Source: Paenibacillus oceani (lineage in GTDB: Bacteria > Bacillota > Bacilli > Paenibacillales > NBRC-103111). From it: a stretch of 64,000 nucleotides of DNA. Of this stretch, positions 53,135-62,246 are shown in pieces. Position numbers and translations under genes: made by a program. Positions within the stretch are counted from its first letter, which is position 1; the number at the start of each line of letters is the position of its first letter. Location of the stretch: assembly GCF_014705615.1 (NCBI RefSeq), contig NZ_JACXJA010000030.1, forward strand, positions 1 to 64,000. Reading direction: 5' to 3'. The notes below the pieces were generated by a model. The model saw only the letters and a program-made list of their open reading frames with translations, was not told where the DNA came from and did not search any database.

Positions 53135-53812
53135 ATGAAACATACGACGGAACGGATACCGTCATCCCGCTCTACGCAAGCTCTCGTCAGCTTGTTTCTG
53201 GCCGCCTCCTTGTCGGCCGCAGCGGCAGGCTGCGCCTCCAGAACGCCAGCCCCGCCGCCGCAGTCGTATACATCCTATACTACCGGCGGCAGCTCCGGCT
53301 CGAACATGTCGGCAACGGCTCCGACAGCACCGCCTGATGACCGCGCGGACGACTATTGCACGGACCAGGACAACGACGGTGAATGCGATGACGGAGGCGG
53401 CGCGATCAACGGCTCCTCCTCGTCGGTTTATTATCATAACGGCGTAGCCTACTATCCGCGATCCTCGGGGGTGTCCACCGGGACGAGGAAGGCGGAGCCG
53501 GGAACCGCCTCCGGCAGCCAGACCCCCGCGGCGACTCCGGCTCCAAAGCCTACCGCTCCTGATCAGACTGCGCCTACGACGAGTCCGAAGACCGGCACCT
53601 TCACAACACCGGGCGGCGGCAGTACTAGCGGCACAACTGGCAGCACAACCAGCAGCAGTACTAGAAGTACAACTAGCAGCACCACCACCTCGACTACCAC
53701 GGTTAACGGCAGCAGCTCCGGCAGCGGAATTTCGTCCGGAACCAGCAGTTCTTCCACCAGCAGCTCTTCCTTCAGCGGAATCGGCAGCTCCAGTTCGAGC
53801 TCATCGAGTTGA
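53135..53812 (+). CDS. Low-complexity lipoprotein with calcium-loop-like motif
   Basis: The 225-residue protein has a lipoprotein-like signal (LFLAASLSAAAAGCAS). Near residue 72 it has CTDQDNDGECDDGGG, which has the spacing of DxDxDG calcium-binding loops and resembles Excalibur-type motifs with two cysteines. Residues from 150 on are almost only Ser, Thr and Gly, suggesting a disordered cell-wall-spanning tail. No function is recognised. The repeats in its end (AGCAGCACC-type) may be prone to length change. Confidence 0.65.
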   Translation: MKHTTERIPSSRSTQALVSLFLAASLSAAAAGCASRTPAPPPQSYTSYTTGGSSGSNMSATAPTAPPDDRADDYCTDQDNDGECDDGGGAINGSSSSVYYHNGVAYYPRSSGVSTGTRKAEPGTASGSQTPAATPAPKPTAPDQTAPTTSPKTGTFTTPGGGSTSGTTGSTTSSSTRSTTSSTTTSTTTVNGSSSGSGISSGTSSSSTSSSSFSGIGSSSSSSSS

Positions 53813-53899
53813 GGAAGAAGCTGGAACCACTGTCCCTTGCCTTGCCGAATCGTTTCGTCTACCGTCAGGCAAGGGAATTTACAAGTGCACAAAGTTCAT

Positions 53900-53949
53900 A
53901 AAAAAAGACGACCCTCATTCCTTCAATGTAGGACCGGTCGTCTTTTTTT
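53900..53949. terminator. Strong bidirectional terminator
   Basis: AAAAAAAGACGACC and GGTCGTCTTTTTTT (53900-53913 with 53936-53949) pair perfectly between converging genes. Confidence 0.9.
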
Positions 53950-54066
53950 GTTGGCTATTCAAATAATGTTGTCTGGTTTCTCGTTACTACTTACTTAGTT
54001 CCGAAAGTTCGGAGACTTAAACTAGGTAGATTTCCTCAGCAATGTGCTGTAATTATAAACCGGTTC

Positions 54067-54660
54067 TCATTCATCCACAACTTCAAATACCCGATTTTTC
54101 AACTCTTCTGGGGCATCATAAGAATTTATTATCTCACCATCTTTAGATATATAAAAAATACTATAATAAGCTGACTTATTATCCAGCCATCCTATAAACA
54201 ATTGAAGCCTCATCTTCCCACTTTTTAACCCAATATCATCATACATTGAGATCTGCGTATCAGGCATGAATTTGTAATTTTGGTCAGCGTAGTAATCATA
54301 ACGCCACTCAGTTAATCCATTTAGAGCATTTCCCCCCAAACCACAGGGGTTCCCGAAAAACGCCGAAACGTCATCAGGTCCTATGCCGAAGCGAATATTC
54401 AATTTGATAAATTCTTCACTAATTTCGTTACCGTACTTCTGAGCCTCGTTGCAACTCGTATTCAATTCAGGCTCGAGAATTTTTGGATCGTTACTCACAT
54501 TGATATTTGGTTGTGGCGTCTCAGAATCAGTTAAATCTGGTTTAATTGAAGCCGGAACTGAAGGCTGTAGCTCATGTTTTGCTAAACGATCCTGATTTGA
54601 GCAACCAACGATAATGATAAAGCTAATAATACCGAGTAAGAAACGATTGATAATCTCCAC
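54067..54660 (-). CDS. AT-rich lipoprotein of unknown function
   Basis: The 197-residue protein has a short lipoprotein signal (LLGIISFIIIVGCSNQ). The middle (FGIGPDDVSAFFGNPCGLGGNALNGLTEWRYDYY) and end have no family I can name, although the GxxxxDVxxxFG-P pattern is like proteins with small outer-surface BLIP/SmpA-type modules. The base composition is clearly lower in GC than every neighbour (many AAT, ATT, TTA codons), pointing to recent acquisition. The upstream TATA-rich stretch (54670-54685) may hold its promoter. Confidence 0.65.
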   Translation of the reverse strand: MEIINRFLLGIISFIIIVGCSNQDRLAKHELQPSVPASIKPDLTDSETPQPNINVSNDPKILEPELNTSCNEAQKYGNEISEEFIKLNIRFGIGPDDVSAFFGNPCGLGGNALNGLTEWRYDYYADQNYKFMPDTQISMYDDIGLKSGKMRLQLFIGWLDNKSAYYSIFYISKDGEIINSYDAPEELKNRVFEVVDE

Positions 54661-54746
54661 CTCCCGGTACCTTATATATACTAGACAACTGCAAGGTTGT
54701 TAAAGTTGCGATGGACCTGTAAGCGGGCTGGAACTAATCGTCATTG

Positions 54747-54790
54747 AAAAAAACGCCCCGTCCCTCCCTTATATCGGGAAAGACGGGGCG
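54747..54790 (-). terminator. Terminator of glyS
   Basis: On the minus strand GCGCCCCGTC...GACGGGGCG encloses CTTTCCC/GGGAGGG-type pairing and is followed by seven T. It lies 20 nt after the glyS stop. Confidence 0.88.
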
Positions 54791-54808
54791 CTCTTTTCGT
54801 TTATGCCA

Positions 54809-56191
54809 TTAAAATGAAATTTTCTGCTCGATAAACGATCTCAGCTCCGCGATCGGCATACGCGTCTGCTCCATCGTGTCGCGGTCGCGGACCGTCACTT
54901 GGCCGTCCTGCTCGGATTCGAAGTCGTACGTGATGCAGAACGGCGTGCCGATCTCGTCGTGACGACGGTACCGTTTGCCGATCGAGCCGGCTTCGTCGTA
55001 ATCGACCATGAAATGCTTCGCCAGATCGGAGAACACCTTCTGGGCGCCTTCCGACAGCTTCTTCGACAGCGGGAATACCGCCGCCTTGAACGGAGCGAGA
55101 GCCGGGTGGAAATGAAGCACCGTACGGCTGTCGTCGCCCTCGAGCTTCTGCTCCTCGTAAGCGTCGATCAGGAAAGCCAGTGTCACCCGGTCCGCGCCGA
55201 GCGAAGGCTCGATGCAATACGGAACATACCGTTCGTTCGTCTCCTGGTCGATGTAATGGAAGTCTTCGCCGGAGTGCTCCATATGCTGCTTCAGGTCGTA
55301 ATCGGTACGGTCGGCGATGCCCCACAGTTCGCCCCAGCCGAACGGGAACCGGAACTCGATGTCCGTCGTCGCGTTGCTGTAGTGGGACAACTCGTCATCC
55401 GAATGATCGCGCAGACGGATATGGTCTTCCTTCAGGCCGAGCGTCTTCAGCCATTCGAAGCAGAACGAACGCCAGTATTCGAACCATTGCATATCCTCGC
55501 CCGGCTTGCAGAAAAATTCAAGCTCCATCTGCTCGAATTCGCGCGTACGGAACGTGAAGTTGCCCGGCGTAATTTCGTTACGGAAGCTTTTGCCGATCTG
55601 GCCGATACCGAACGGCATCTTTTTGCGCATTGTGCGCTGTACGTTTTTGAAGTTGACGAAAATGCCTTGTGCCGTCTCCGGACGCAAATATATTTGGTTC
55701 GAGCTCGATTCGGTCACGCCCTGGAACGTCTTGAACATCAGGTTGAACTGGCGGATGTCGGTATAATCGCGGCTGCCGCAGTCCGGACAAGCGATCTGGT
55801 GCTCCACGATCAGCGCGCCCATCTGGTCGAACGACAAACCGTCGACGACCATCTCGATGCCTTTCTCGGACAGTGCGTTCTCGATCAGCTTATCCGCGCG
55901 ATGGCGGGCTTTACACTGCTTGCAGTCGATCATCGGGTCGTTGAAGTTGCCGACGTGGCCGGATGCGACCCAAGCTTGCGGGTTCATCAAAATCGCCGCA
56001 TCGAGCCCTACGTTGTACGGCGACTCCTGGATAAACTTTTTCCACCATGCGCGCTTGATGTTGTTTTTCAGCTCGACGCCCAGCGGACCGTAGTCCCACG
56101 TGTTGGCGAGGCCGCCGTACACCTCGGAGCCCGGGAACACAAAGCCCCGGTGTTTGGCCAGTGCTACGATTTGATCCATGTTTACACTCAT
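54809..56191 (-). CDS. glyS: Glycyl-tRNA synthetase, dimeric type
   Basis: The 460-residue protein is the single-chain alpha2 glycyl-tRNA synthetase: [28 protein letters not shown], motif 1 region, [12 protein letters not shown], motif 2 ([25 protein letters not shown]) and motif 3 ([12 protein letters not shown]). The cysteines in CKQCKAR and CPDCGSR form a zinc site. GGAGG precedes ATG 56191, so the longer frame into the leader is rejected. Expression is governed by the T-box leader upstream. Confidence 0.95.
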   Translation of the reverse strand: MSVNMDQIVALAKHRGFVFPGSEVYGGLANTWDYGPLGVELKNNIKRAWWKKFIQESPYNVGLDAAILMNPQAWVASGHVGNFNDPMIDCKQCKARHRADKLIENALSEKGIEMVVDGLSFDQMGALIVEHQIACPDCGSRDYTDIRQFNLMFKTFQGVTESSSNQIYLRPETAQGIFVNFKNVQRTMRKKMPFGIGQIGKSFRNEITPGNFTFRTREFEQMELEFFCKPGEDMQWFEYWRSFCFEWLKTLGLKEDHIRLRDHSDDELSHYSNATTDIEFRFPFGWGELWGIADRTDYDLKQHMEHSGEDFHYIDQETNERYVPYCIEPSLGADRVTLAFLIDAYEEQKLEGDDSRTVLHFHPALAPFKAAVFPLSKKLSEGAQKVFSDLAKHFMVDYDEAGSIGKRYRRHDEIGTPFCITYDFESEQDGQVTVRDRDTMEQTRMPIAELRSFIEQKISF

Positions 56192-56243
56192 CTTTAATAC
56201 TCTCCTCCGCTTGTCGGTTTGCCATGAACGGAGCCGGACAATA

Positions 56244-56474
56244 GAAAAAGCCCTCTCCCATGGCATAGATGCTATGCCTAGGGACGAGAGCTTGTAACGA
56301 GCACCCGCGGTTCCACCCTAGTTGACGCGTACGGATGACGCGCCCCCTTTGAACGTATGCAGCTCCGGATTGCCGTTTCCCTGCTTCTTTCCCCGGGCTT
56401 TCACCGTCCCCGGGTCGCTTGTGCGAAAGTGGCGTCAGGTACTATTGATCCTTCATGGCCGCAATTATGCTTTG
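56244..56474 (-). ncRNA. T-box leader of glyS
   Basis: On the minus strand the hallmark AGGGTGGAACCGCGG (56319-56305) matches the T-box consensus exactly. It is followed by a terminator hairpin (GCATAGC / GCTATGC-type stem, CTCTCGTCCC with GGGAGAG) and a T-run (56250-56246). An AGTA-like box (AATAGTACC) lies near the 5' end, and AACGGCAAT offers a GGC glycine specifier. Uncharged tRNA-Gly binding would favour the antiterminator and raise glyS expression. Confidence 0.9.
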
Positions 56475-56480
56475 CTCAAC

Positions 56481-56509
56481 ATTGTACCCAACTTTGCCGA
56501 AAAAAGCAA
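56481..56509 (-). promoter_or_regulatory. Promoter of the glyS T-box transcript
   Basis: TTGCTT (56509-56504), 17 nt and TACAAT (56486-56481) on the minus strand, just before the leader. Confidence 0.65.
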
Positions 56510-56610
56510 CGGCTGCAAGAGCCCGGGCCCGGCCCGAACTTCGGGCGCATAACGGGCAAAATCTGTGGTTGACCCCCGTCATGCGAAGCCGGGCACCCGA
56601 CGCAAATCCG

Positions 56611-58125
56611 CTAGTTCATCGGTGAAATGAAGTTTTCCGTATAGTACACATGCATCTTGCCGCCGAAGTACACGCCGACCCCGAGCCGCTCCAAGTCGCT
56701 GAGCAAGCTTTTCCGGTGTCCCGTAGTCGAATTGAGCCAACCCGCGTGCGCGGTAATCGCGTTCGGTTGACCGGCCGCGATATTCTCGGCGGCGCTCTCG
56801 TAATCGACCCCGCCCGTGTCCAATCGCGCTCCGAGATTTTGCCCTGACGGGGACTCGTGAGCAAAATATTGATTCACCGCCATATCCTCGCTATGCTTGC
56901 GGGCCGTGCCGGCCACCTGGTCGTCCCACTTGTACGGCTTTAGGCCGCGCTTCACCCGCGCCGCATTGGCCAGATCGAACGCCTCCAGCTCGTATGCGGT
57001 CCGGAGCCGCTCGCTCGGCGTTCCGTAGTAGTCTTTCTTCGCTTCCTCAGTATCCTTCGCGATCACCTGGATCGCCTCAATGGCGCTCCCCTCGTGGGTA
57101 TCATAGTAGAACGTGACGTAGCTGCCGTCGATTTCGTACATCCCCTCCTCGACCCCCGGCGAATTGATCAAATACCGCGTAAATCCTTTCGTGATCGAAT
57201 CGAGAGGTTTGCCGAACGTCTTCACCACATCGCGCGAAGCCGCTCCCGGCTGCACGGCCTCCTTCGAAGTCGTCCACCGGGACGAATTCGTGTACAAGCC
57301 GACTACTTTTCTGTCCATGATGCCGATCTGCGCATAGTTCGCATAATCCGCATTGTAAATGTACCATTCGAATCCGTATTCGCTCGCATCCCGGCGATCC
57401 GGGGCGCCCAGCTTCGTCTGAACCGACGACACCGAATCCCCGATCGACACTCCCCGTACCGCAAAAGGCTGGACCGGAGCCGGCAGCCCACTTATATACT
57501 GGGCTTTGCTTTTCAAGTTGCGAATAAATTGCACCGACTCCGCCCTGGTCAGCGTATCGCCGGCACCGAATCCTTCCACTGTACCGGAGGTTTTGCCCTG
57601 CGCCAGCCCGTTGTCGAGCAAATAGCCGATCGAGCCTGATTCGCTTAGGTCCTGCCCTTGCGAAGCGGCCAGCAGGCGAGCGGCAAGCCCCCTCTTATAT
57701 GGCGTATTCGCGCGTGCCTCATCGACAGGCCAATGCATCTCGCCGGCGTAGGCGTAATACTTGGCGTACCAGGGCGCGTTCGGCTGATCGGCAATCGCCG
57801 AGCTCCCGACGTAGGCGCGAAGCAGCATCGTGACGAACTCCGCCTCGCTGACGAGCTTGTCCGGCTGAAACGTACCGTCAGCGAACCCGTCGACGACTCC
57901 CTGCTTCACTGCCCATTCGATAGACGCTCTCCCCCAGTGGGTGGTGACGTCGGAGAAGACGGAAGCTTCTGCGGCTGACACCTGCAGGAGCAGCCCCGGT
58001 CCTTTTGCCCCGTCGGCACTTGGCCATCCGGATGAACCGGCGCTTACTAGCAGCGCGGACGCCACCAGGGCGGATAAGCTCCACCGAACCATTTTCCTAT
58101 TTAACCGTACATGGCTTTCACTCAT
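56611..58125 (-). CDS. SLH-domain surface protein with CAP domain
   Basis: The 504-residue protein has a signal peptide, then SLH-type repeats (VFSDVTTHWGRASIEWAVKQGVVDGF, a degenerate second one, and GFGAGDTLTRAESVQFI), which bind secondary cell-wall polymer. Next is a CAP-associated region (VSIGDSVSSVQTKLGAPDR, YANYAQIGIMDRKVVGLY) and a C-terminal CAP/SCP domain (ANAARVKRGLKPYKWDD, HSEDMAVNQYFAHESPSG, AAENIAAG, WLNSTTGHRKSLL). Its function on the cell surface is unknown. GGAGG precedes ATG 58125 by eight bases. Confidence 0.9.
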   Translation of the reverse strand: MSESHVRLNRKMVRWSLSALVASALLVSAGSSGWPSADGAKGPGLLLQVSAAEASVFSDVTTHWGRASIEWAVKQGVVDGFADGTFQPDKLVSEAEFVTMLLRAYVGSSAIADQPNAPWYAKYYAYAGEMHWPVDEARANTPYKRGLAARLLAASQGQDLSESGSIGYLLDNGLAQGKTSGTVEGFGAGDTLTRAESVQFIRNLKSKAQYISGLPAPVQPFAVRGVSIGDSVSSVQTKLGAPDRRDASEYGFEWYIYNADYANYAQIGIMDRKVVGLYTNSSRWTTSKEAVQPGAASRDVVKTFGKPLDSITKGFTRYLINSPGVEEGMYEIDGSYVTFYYDTHEGSAIEAIQVIAKDTEEAKKDYYGTPSERLRTAYELEAFDLANAARVKRGLKPYKWDDQVAGTARKHSEDMAVNQYFAHESPSGQNLGARLDTGGVDYESAAENIAAGQPNAITAHAGWLNSTTGHRKSLLSDLERLGVGVYFGGKMHVYYTENFISPMN

Positions 58126-58338
58126 AAATAGTTCCTCCTTCAATACAAGCTCTGCGAATGCTTGCGACTCCCCATCTGCGTTCGCGTTCCCCTCTTTCTT
58201 GCTTTACCCGTTTCCTTGCGGCACTCTAGCAAAAACATAAGTATTCTTCATTATAATATTCGAAAGAATTGCAGAATAGAGTCTTTTTACGCAATACGCG
58301 GCCGATTGTTCTCGTTTTTGGCCGAATGACGCATACAG
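58126..58338. other. Intergenic region before the SLH-CAP gene
   Basis: With the terminator at 58339-58374, the gene-free gap to the next coding region spans about 300 nt (58126-58430). An AT-rich stretch on the minus strand with TATAAT (about 58253-58258) is a candidate promoter for the SLH-CAP gene. Confidence 0.45.
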
Positions 58339-58374
58339 AAAAACCCGGCCGTGCTCTAAAGAGCCGCAGCCGGG
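58339..58374 (-). terminator. Terminator after the solute-binding lipoprotein gene
   Basis: On the minus strand CCCGGC...GCCGGG (58374-58344) encloses a CGGCTCTTTAGAG loop and is followed by five T. Confidence 0.8.
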
Positions 58375-58430
58375 GCAACGTTCCGAACATACCGCGCTCG
58401 CGTAAGCGGACGGCTGCCGTTCGTCCATCC

Positions 58431-59744
58431 TTACTTGTTCTTATCTTCCTGAATCACTTTCTTCACCGCTTCCTCCGCTTCCCGAAGCGCCGTGTTGATA
58501 TCTTTGCCTTCGTACAAAATGCCGCGCAGCGCATGAACGCCGAGCTGGGTCGTGGCGGTAGAATAATATTTGCTTTGCGGAGAAGGCGCCGCCATGTTTT
58601 TGAGCGGAATGGCCGAGATGTTCTTCCCTTTGTACAGCGCCGTATCCTGGGCGAACACCTGCTGGATGTTTTGGCTGTTCAGAGCGGGAATGAACGTGGC
58701 CGCCTTCGCCTTTTCGGTCAGGAATTCCTCGGACGTCAAGTAGTCCATCACCTGGTACGCTTCATCCGGGTATTTGCTTCCAATGTTCAGATACACGAAC
58801 GTCGGGTAAGGCTGCGCCCCCTTGCCGTTAAGCGGCGGATACGAGACGATGTCCCAGTTCAGCGGAGCCAGATCCTTCTCGACGTGCAGACCGCTGATCG
58901 GAGTCCACATCGCCGATACTTGTTCCTGGAAAAACATTTTGACGAGACTGTCCATCTTCGTCTTATCCGGATTAAAGCCTGGGATCTGATAAAACCGCGC
59001 GATGTTGTTCATCAGGCTTTTCACTTCGTCGTTCGCCAGCTTCACTTCCAGCGTCTTCGGATCGACGAGACTGAGCGACTGCTGGTTGCGCAGGAAGTAA
59101 TGGGTCGGGGACAAGGTCAGCCCGTAATACTGCTTGCCGCCTTCGTTGCGCGTCAGCTTGACGGACATCTCGTACAGCTCATCCCAGGTGACCCCTTCTT
59201 TCGGATACGGGACGCCGAACTTGTCGAACAGATCTTTATTGTAATAAATAACGGCCGCCTGATTGTCGAACGGGAGCGCATACAGCTTGCCGTCGCTCAT
59301 CTGCCGGATCATCTCCAGCGTCTTCGGCTCGAAGCGGGACAGATCGGTTTTATACTTTTTGGCTAGCGGCTCGATATCCACCTGCATGTTGTTCAGGAAC
59401 ACACTGTTGTACGACAAGCCGACCGAGCCGAATACGACGTCGATTTGCTCTCCTCCGGTCAGCAGCTTGGCGAGATTGCCGCTCGTCGAAGGGATGAAGT
59501 CCGGCGTAATATGAGGGAATTTCGCTTTAATATATTTGCCGAACTTTTCCTCCCAGTATCCTTCCGCGTTGAAGTTGCCGCCGACATTGTAGAAAACAAG
59601 CCTTACCGGATCTTTCGGCTTTGGCGGTTCCGCCGCGGCCCCGTCCGCCGGCTGCGGCTGGCTGCCGCCGGAACCCGAGCCGGAGCAGGCGGATACGAGC
59701 ACCAATACCGCCGCCGCTGCAAGCATAACCGATCTTCTGAGCAT
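58431..59744 (-). CDS. Extracellular solute-binding lipoprotein (paralogue 1)
   Basis: The 437-residue protein has a lipoprotein signal (LAAAAVLVLVSACSGS) and a sugar-type binding-protein body: VRLVFYNVGGNFNAEGYWEEKFGK, GGEQIDVVFGSVG, YYNKDLFDKFGVPYPKEGVTWDELYEMSVKL and the end KDINTALREAEEAVKKV. These motifs are shared with the proteins at 46752-48191 and 60017-61363. AGGGG precedes ATG 59744. It probably feeds the permeases encoded upstream on the same strand. Confidence 0.9.
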   Translation of the reverse strand: MLRRSVMLAAAAVLVLVSACSGSGSGGSQPQPADGAAAEPPKPKDPVRLVFYNVGGNFNAEGYWEEKFGKYIKAKFPHITPDFIPSTSGNLAKLLTGGEQIDVVFGSVGLSYNSVFLNNMQVDIEPLAKKYKTDLSRFEPKTLEMIRQMSDGKLYALPFDNQAAVIYYNKDLFDKFGVPYPKEGVTWDELYEMSVKLTRNEGGKQYYGLTLSPTHYFLRNQQSLSLVDPKTLEVKLANDEVKSLMNNIARFYQIPGFNPDKTKMDSLVKMFFQEQVSAMWTPISGLHVEKDLAPLNWDIVSYPPLNGKGAQPYPTFVYLNIGSKYPDEAYQVMDYLTSEEFLTEKAKAATFIPALNSQNIQQVFAQDTALYKGKNISAIPLKNMAAPSPQSKYYSTATTQLGVHALRGILYEGKDINTALREAEEAVKKVIQEDKNK

Positions 59745-60016
59745 GAGAAGCACCCCTTACGATCTGGAATCGTTATCAGATACGAGCATGAACGAATGGT
59801 CTAAGGCCAGATGACGGACAAGATGGCGGCCGCCCCGGCTGCGGCAGCTGTAGCTTGTTGCACGGTGCGCCGGTTTATCGGTTTATTACATGTATATGGG
59901 AATTAGCGGACGATTTTGCCAACACGCGGCCGGAAGTTAGTTTCAGCACCGGTTTAGAGATCACGGCAGAGCTCTTCCGAATAGCCGCAAGCCGGATTAC
60001 ACCGTTTGCGCTTTGC

Positions 60017-61363
60017 TTACTTGGCCTGCTTCTTCTCCTTCTCTTCCGCCAGCTTCGCTTTGAGCGTCTCGTCGAGCTTGCGGAGCACGGTGTTCAGATC
60101 GTCCTTGCCGGTGGCAAAGTCGACGAACGAAGCGATAATGAACGATTGCTGATTGCCGAGCGGGATGTCGATCAGGCCCTGCTTGCGCTTCACCGTCGGA
60201 TCGGTCGGCGGGTAGTAGGACACCGCCTTCATGTTTTTACTTTTGTAGATCGGATGCTCCTTGCCAAGCGCTTCCTGAATCTGCTTGCTCGCCAGCGTAG
60301 TCGGAATGCCCTGCAGTGCGTCCTTCATCTGGATCTCGTCGGACAGCATCTCCATCACGACCTCGAACGCCTCGTCCTTATGCTTGCTCGTGGCCGTGAT
60401 CGCCCAGTAGGCAGGCCCGCGCTGGCTTACCCGTTTAGGCGCCCCGTTCATCGTCGGCAGCGACACGATATCCCAGTTGATTTCATTCGGGATTTTCAAG
60501 TAGACGCTGTGCAGATTGGCCGCCATCGCCGACAAACCGGTTCCGAAAGCCGCCGATTCATCCGCCGAGCTTTTCAGCGCGTTGCCCGGTATATCGTAAA
60601 ACCGTTTCAGGTTCATAAATACCGACTGCCATTTCTCCGGCGCGTGCAGCTGATCCTTCTCCGGATCGAGAATCGGCATCGAGAACGGATTGTCGCGCAG
60701 CATGCCGGTCAGATTTGCGGTGAACCCGCGGTACGTCGTGCCGCCCTCCGTGCGCGTCAGCTTTTTGGCGAGCTCATATACCTCATCCCAGGTCATGCCG
60801 TCGCGCGGATAGTCGACACCGAATTTGTCGAACAAATCTTTATTGTAATACAGCACGTTCGGGAAAAACGGTGGAACCGGCAGGCCGTACAGCTTCCCGT
60901 CGCGCGTATAATCTTCGATCTCGCGGATAAACACTTGATTGAACCGGTTTAAATCGTATTTATGCTTCTGAATATAAGGCTTGAGATCGACTCCCAATTG
61001 TAAATCCAAGTAACCGGAATACAAGGACGGGATGTCGGTGCGGATCAGATCGGGGATCTCCCCCCTGCTGACCAAATCTGTAATATTGTTTCCTGCCGAG
61101 CTCGTAGTGAAATTAAACGTAATATGCGGAAATTTCTTTTTTAACGCTTCGCCGAACCGGGTGTTCAGCTCTTCCACACTTACGCCGGGAGCAAAAATCG
61201 TCATCGTATACGGATCTTTCGGGACGGGTTTGGCGTCCTCCTTCTTCTCTCCGTCTCCCGGAGCGGGCGTACTGCCCGGGCTCGCCCCTCCTCCGCAAGC
61301 AGCCAGCGAAACGGCTAACATCGAGCACACGAATAATGAAAGCGCTTTATTTGTTCGATACAT
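60017..61363 (-). CDS. Extracellular solute-binding lipoprotein (paralogue 2)
   Basis: The 448-residue protein has a lipoprotein signal (LFVCSMLAVSLAACGGG) and Gly/Pro/Lys linker. The body has TSSAGNNITDLVSRGEIPDLI, YYNKDLFDKFGVDYPRDGMTWDEVYELAKKL and DDLNTVLRKLDET, matching the paralogues at 46752 and 58431. A highly charged lysine/glutamate end (KAKLAEEKEKKQ) closes it. GGGAG is eight bases before ATG 61363. Confidence 0.9.
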   Translation of the reverse strand: MYRTNKALSLFVCSMLAVSLAACGGGASPGSTPAPGDGEKKEDAKPVPKDPYTMTIFAPGVSVEELNTRFGEALKKKFPHITFNFTTSSAGNNITDLVSRGEIPDLIRTDIPSLYSGYLDLQLGVDLKPYIQKHKYDLNRFNQVFIREIEDYTRDGKLYGLPVPPFFPNVLYYNKDLFDKFGVDYPRDGMTWDEVYELAKKLTRTEGGTTYRGFTANLTGMLRDNPFSMPILDPEKDQLHAPEKWQSVFMNLKRFYDIPGNALKSSADESAAFGTGLSAMAANLHSVYLKIPNEINWDIVSLPTMNGAPKRVSQRGPAYWAITATSKHKDEAFEVVMEMLSDEIQMKDALQGIPTTLASKQIQEALGKEHPIYKSKNMKAVSYYPPTDPTVKRKQGLIDIPLGNQQSFIIASFVDFATGKDDLNTVLRKLDETLKAKLAEEKEKKQAK

Positions 61364-62246
61364 GAACAACTCTCCCTTCTATCGCATATTGGCATTTTCG
61401 GTTACGTAAAACATGATTTGAATATCGCAGCGGGTTCGTGGTGGTGGATAGACGGATAAGAGAAGAATGTCGGCCGCAGCCGTCTTGGATGAGCGTCTTA
61501 GGAAGCGTCTTTGCTCGGAGTGGTTGTCTGAGAAGTACTTGGGTTGTGCGGTACGGCGTGTGGACTGGCCGCTGTTTCTGGTCACGGTCCCATCGATCGC
61601 GCGCCTGTTGCCCGGATCTGCCCCGTACGGGGTCGGTTGCAGCATCGCCCTTGAAACGGGCTGAAGCAGATCGGGTGTCCGTGTATAAACCTTGCCCCCT
61701 TCTTGCAAGTTCGTATGACCTTAGTTGCCGGTTGGATCTTTTGTCGATGTACCTTCTTTTGCAACATGATTTGCGCGGCCCGTTACATCGCGACCACCCC
61801 TTTCCCGGCGGGGAATTTTCGTATCATCACGAGTCACCCATACAAGAAAAGTACAGGTATTTTATGGAGTTTGAATTCGCTTTCATGGGGTATTATAAGG
61901 GGCCTTTCAAAAATATTCACGCCAAATTCGTATGGAATATAGGCCAAAAATTGTAACCGGTTTCAGGTGTGAATAAATGTCAGCCTCCGAGGTGTCTCCC
62001 TCCCTGTAAGACGAAGAAAGCCCCTGCTCTCCCGGCGTTATCTCCGTCTCCTCTCCAAAACGGGTCCTTGGCTCTGATGCCACTTCCTGTGCTTCGCTGA
62101 GAGCTCCGGTAACCGGGAGCTGTGCCCTTTATGCAAAAAGAGCCGCTTCTAGAGCGGCCTTGGCGTTCGATCCCTGCTTCTGCCCGTCTCCATCTGCCTT
62201 ACGCGTTACTCTCCTTCTGCGTCCTTTCCAAGGAACTGCCCTGCCG
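61364..62246. other. Long intergenic region between permease and binding-protein genes
   Basis: About 880 nt without a gene that I can support; the open frames on both strands lack binding sites and family matches. The terminator of the permease gene lies at 62134-62160, and GAGCTCCGGTAACCGGGAGC (62100-62119) forms another short hairpin. An AT-rich part (61840-61960) could hold the promoter of the binding-protein gene. Confidence 0.5.
62134..62160 (-). terminator. Terminator after the permease operon
   Basis: On the minus strand GCCGCT-CTAGA-AGCGGC (62158-62142) is followed by TCTTTTTG. It separates the permeases from the binding-protein genes downstream. Confidence 0.8.

Noticed and set aside
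61379-61956. Genes in the 61.4-62.0 kb gap (open frames on both strands)
   Set aside because: Frames overlap one another, lack ribosome binding sites and show no family pattern.
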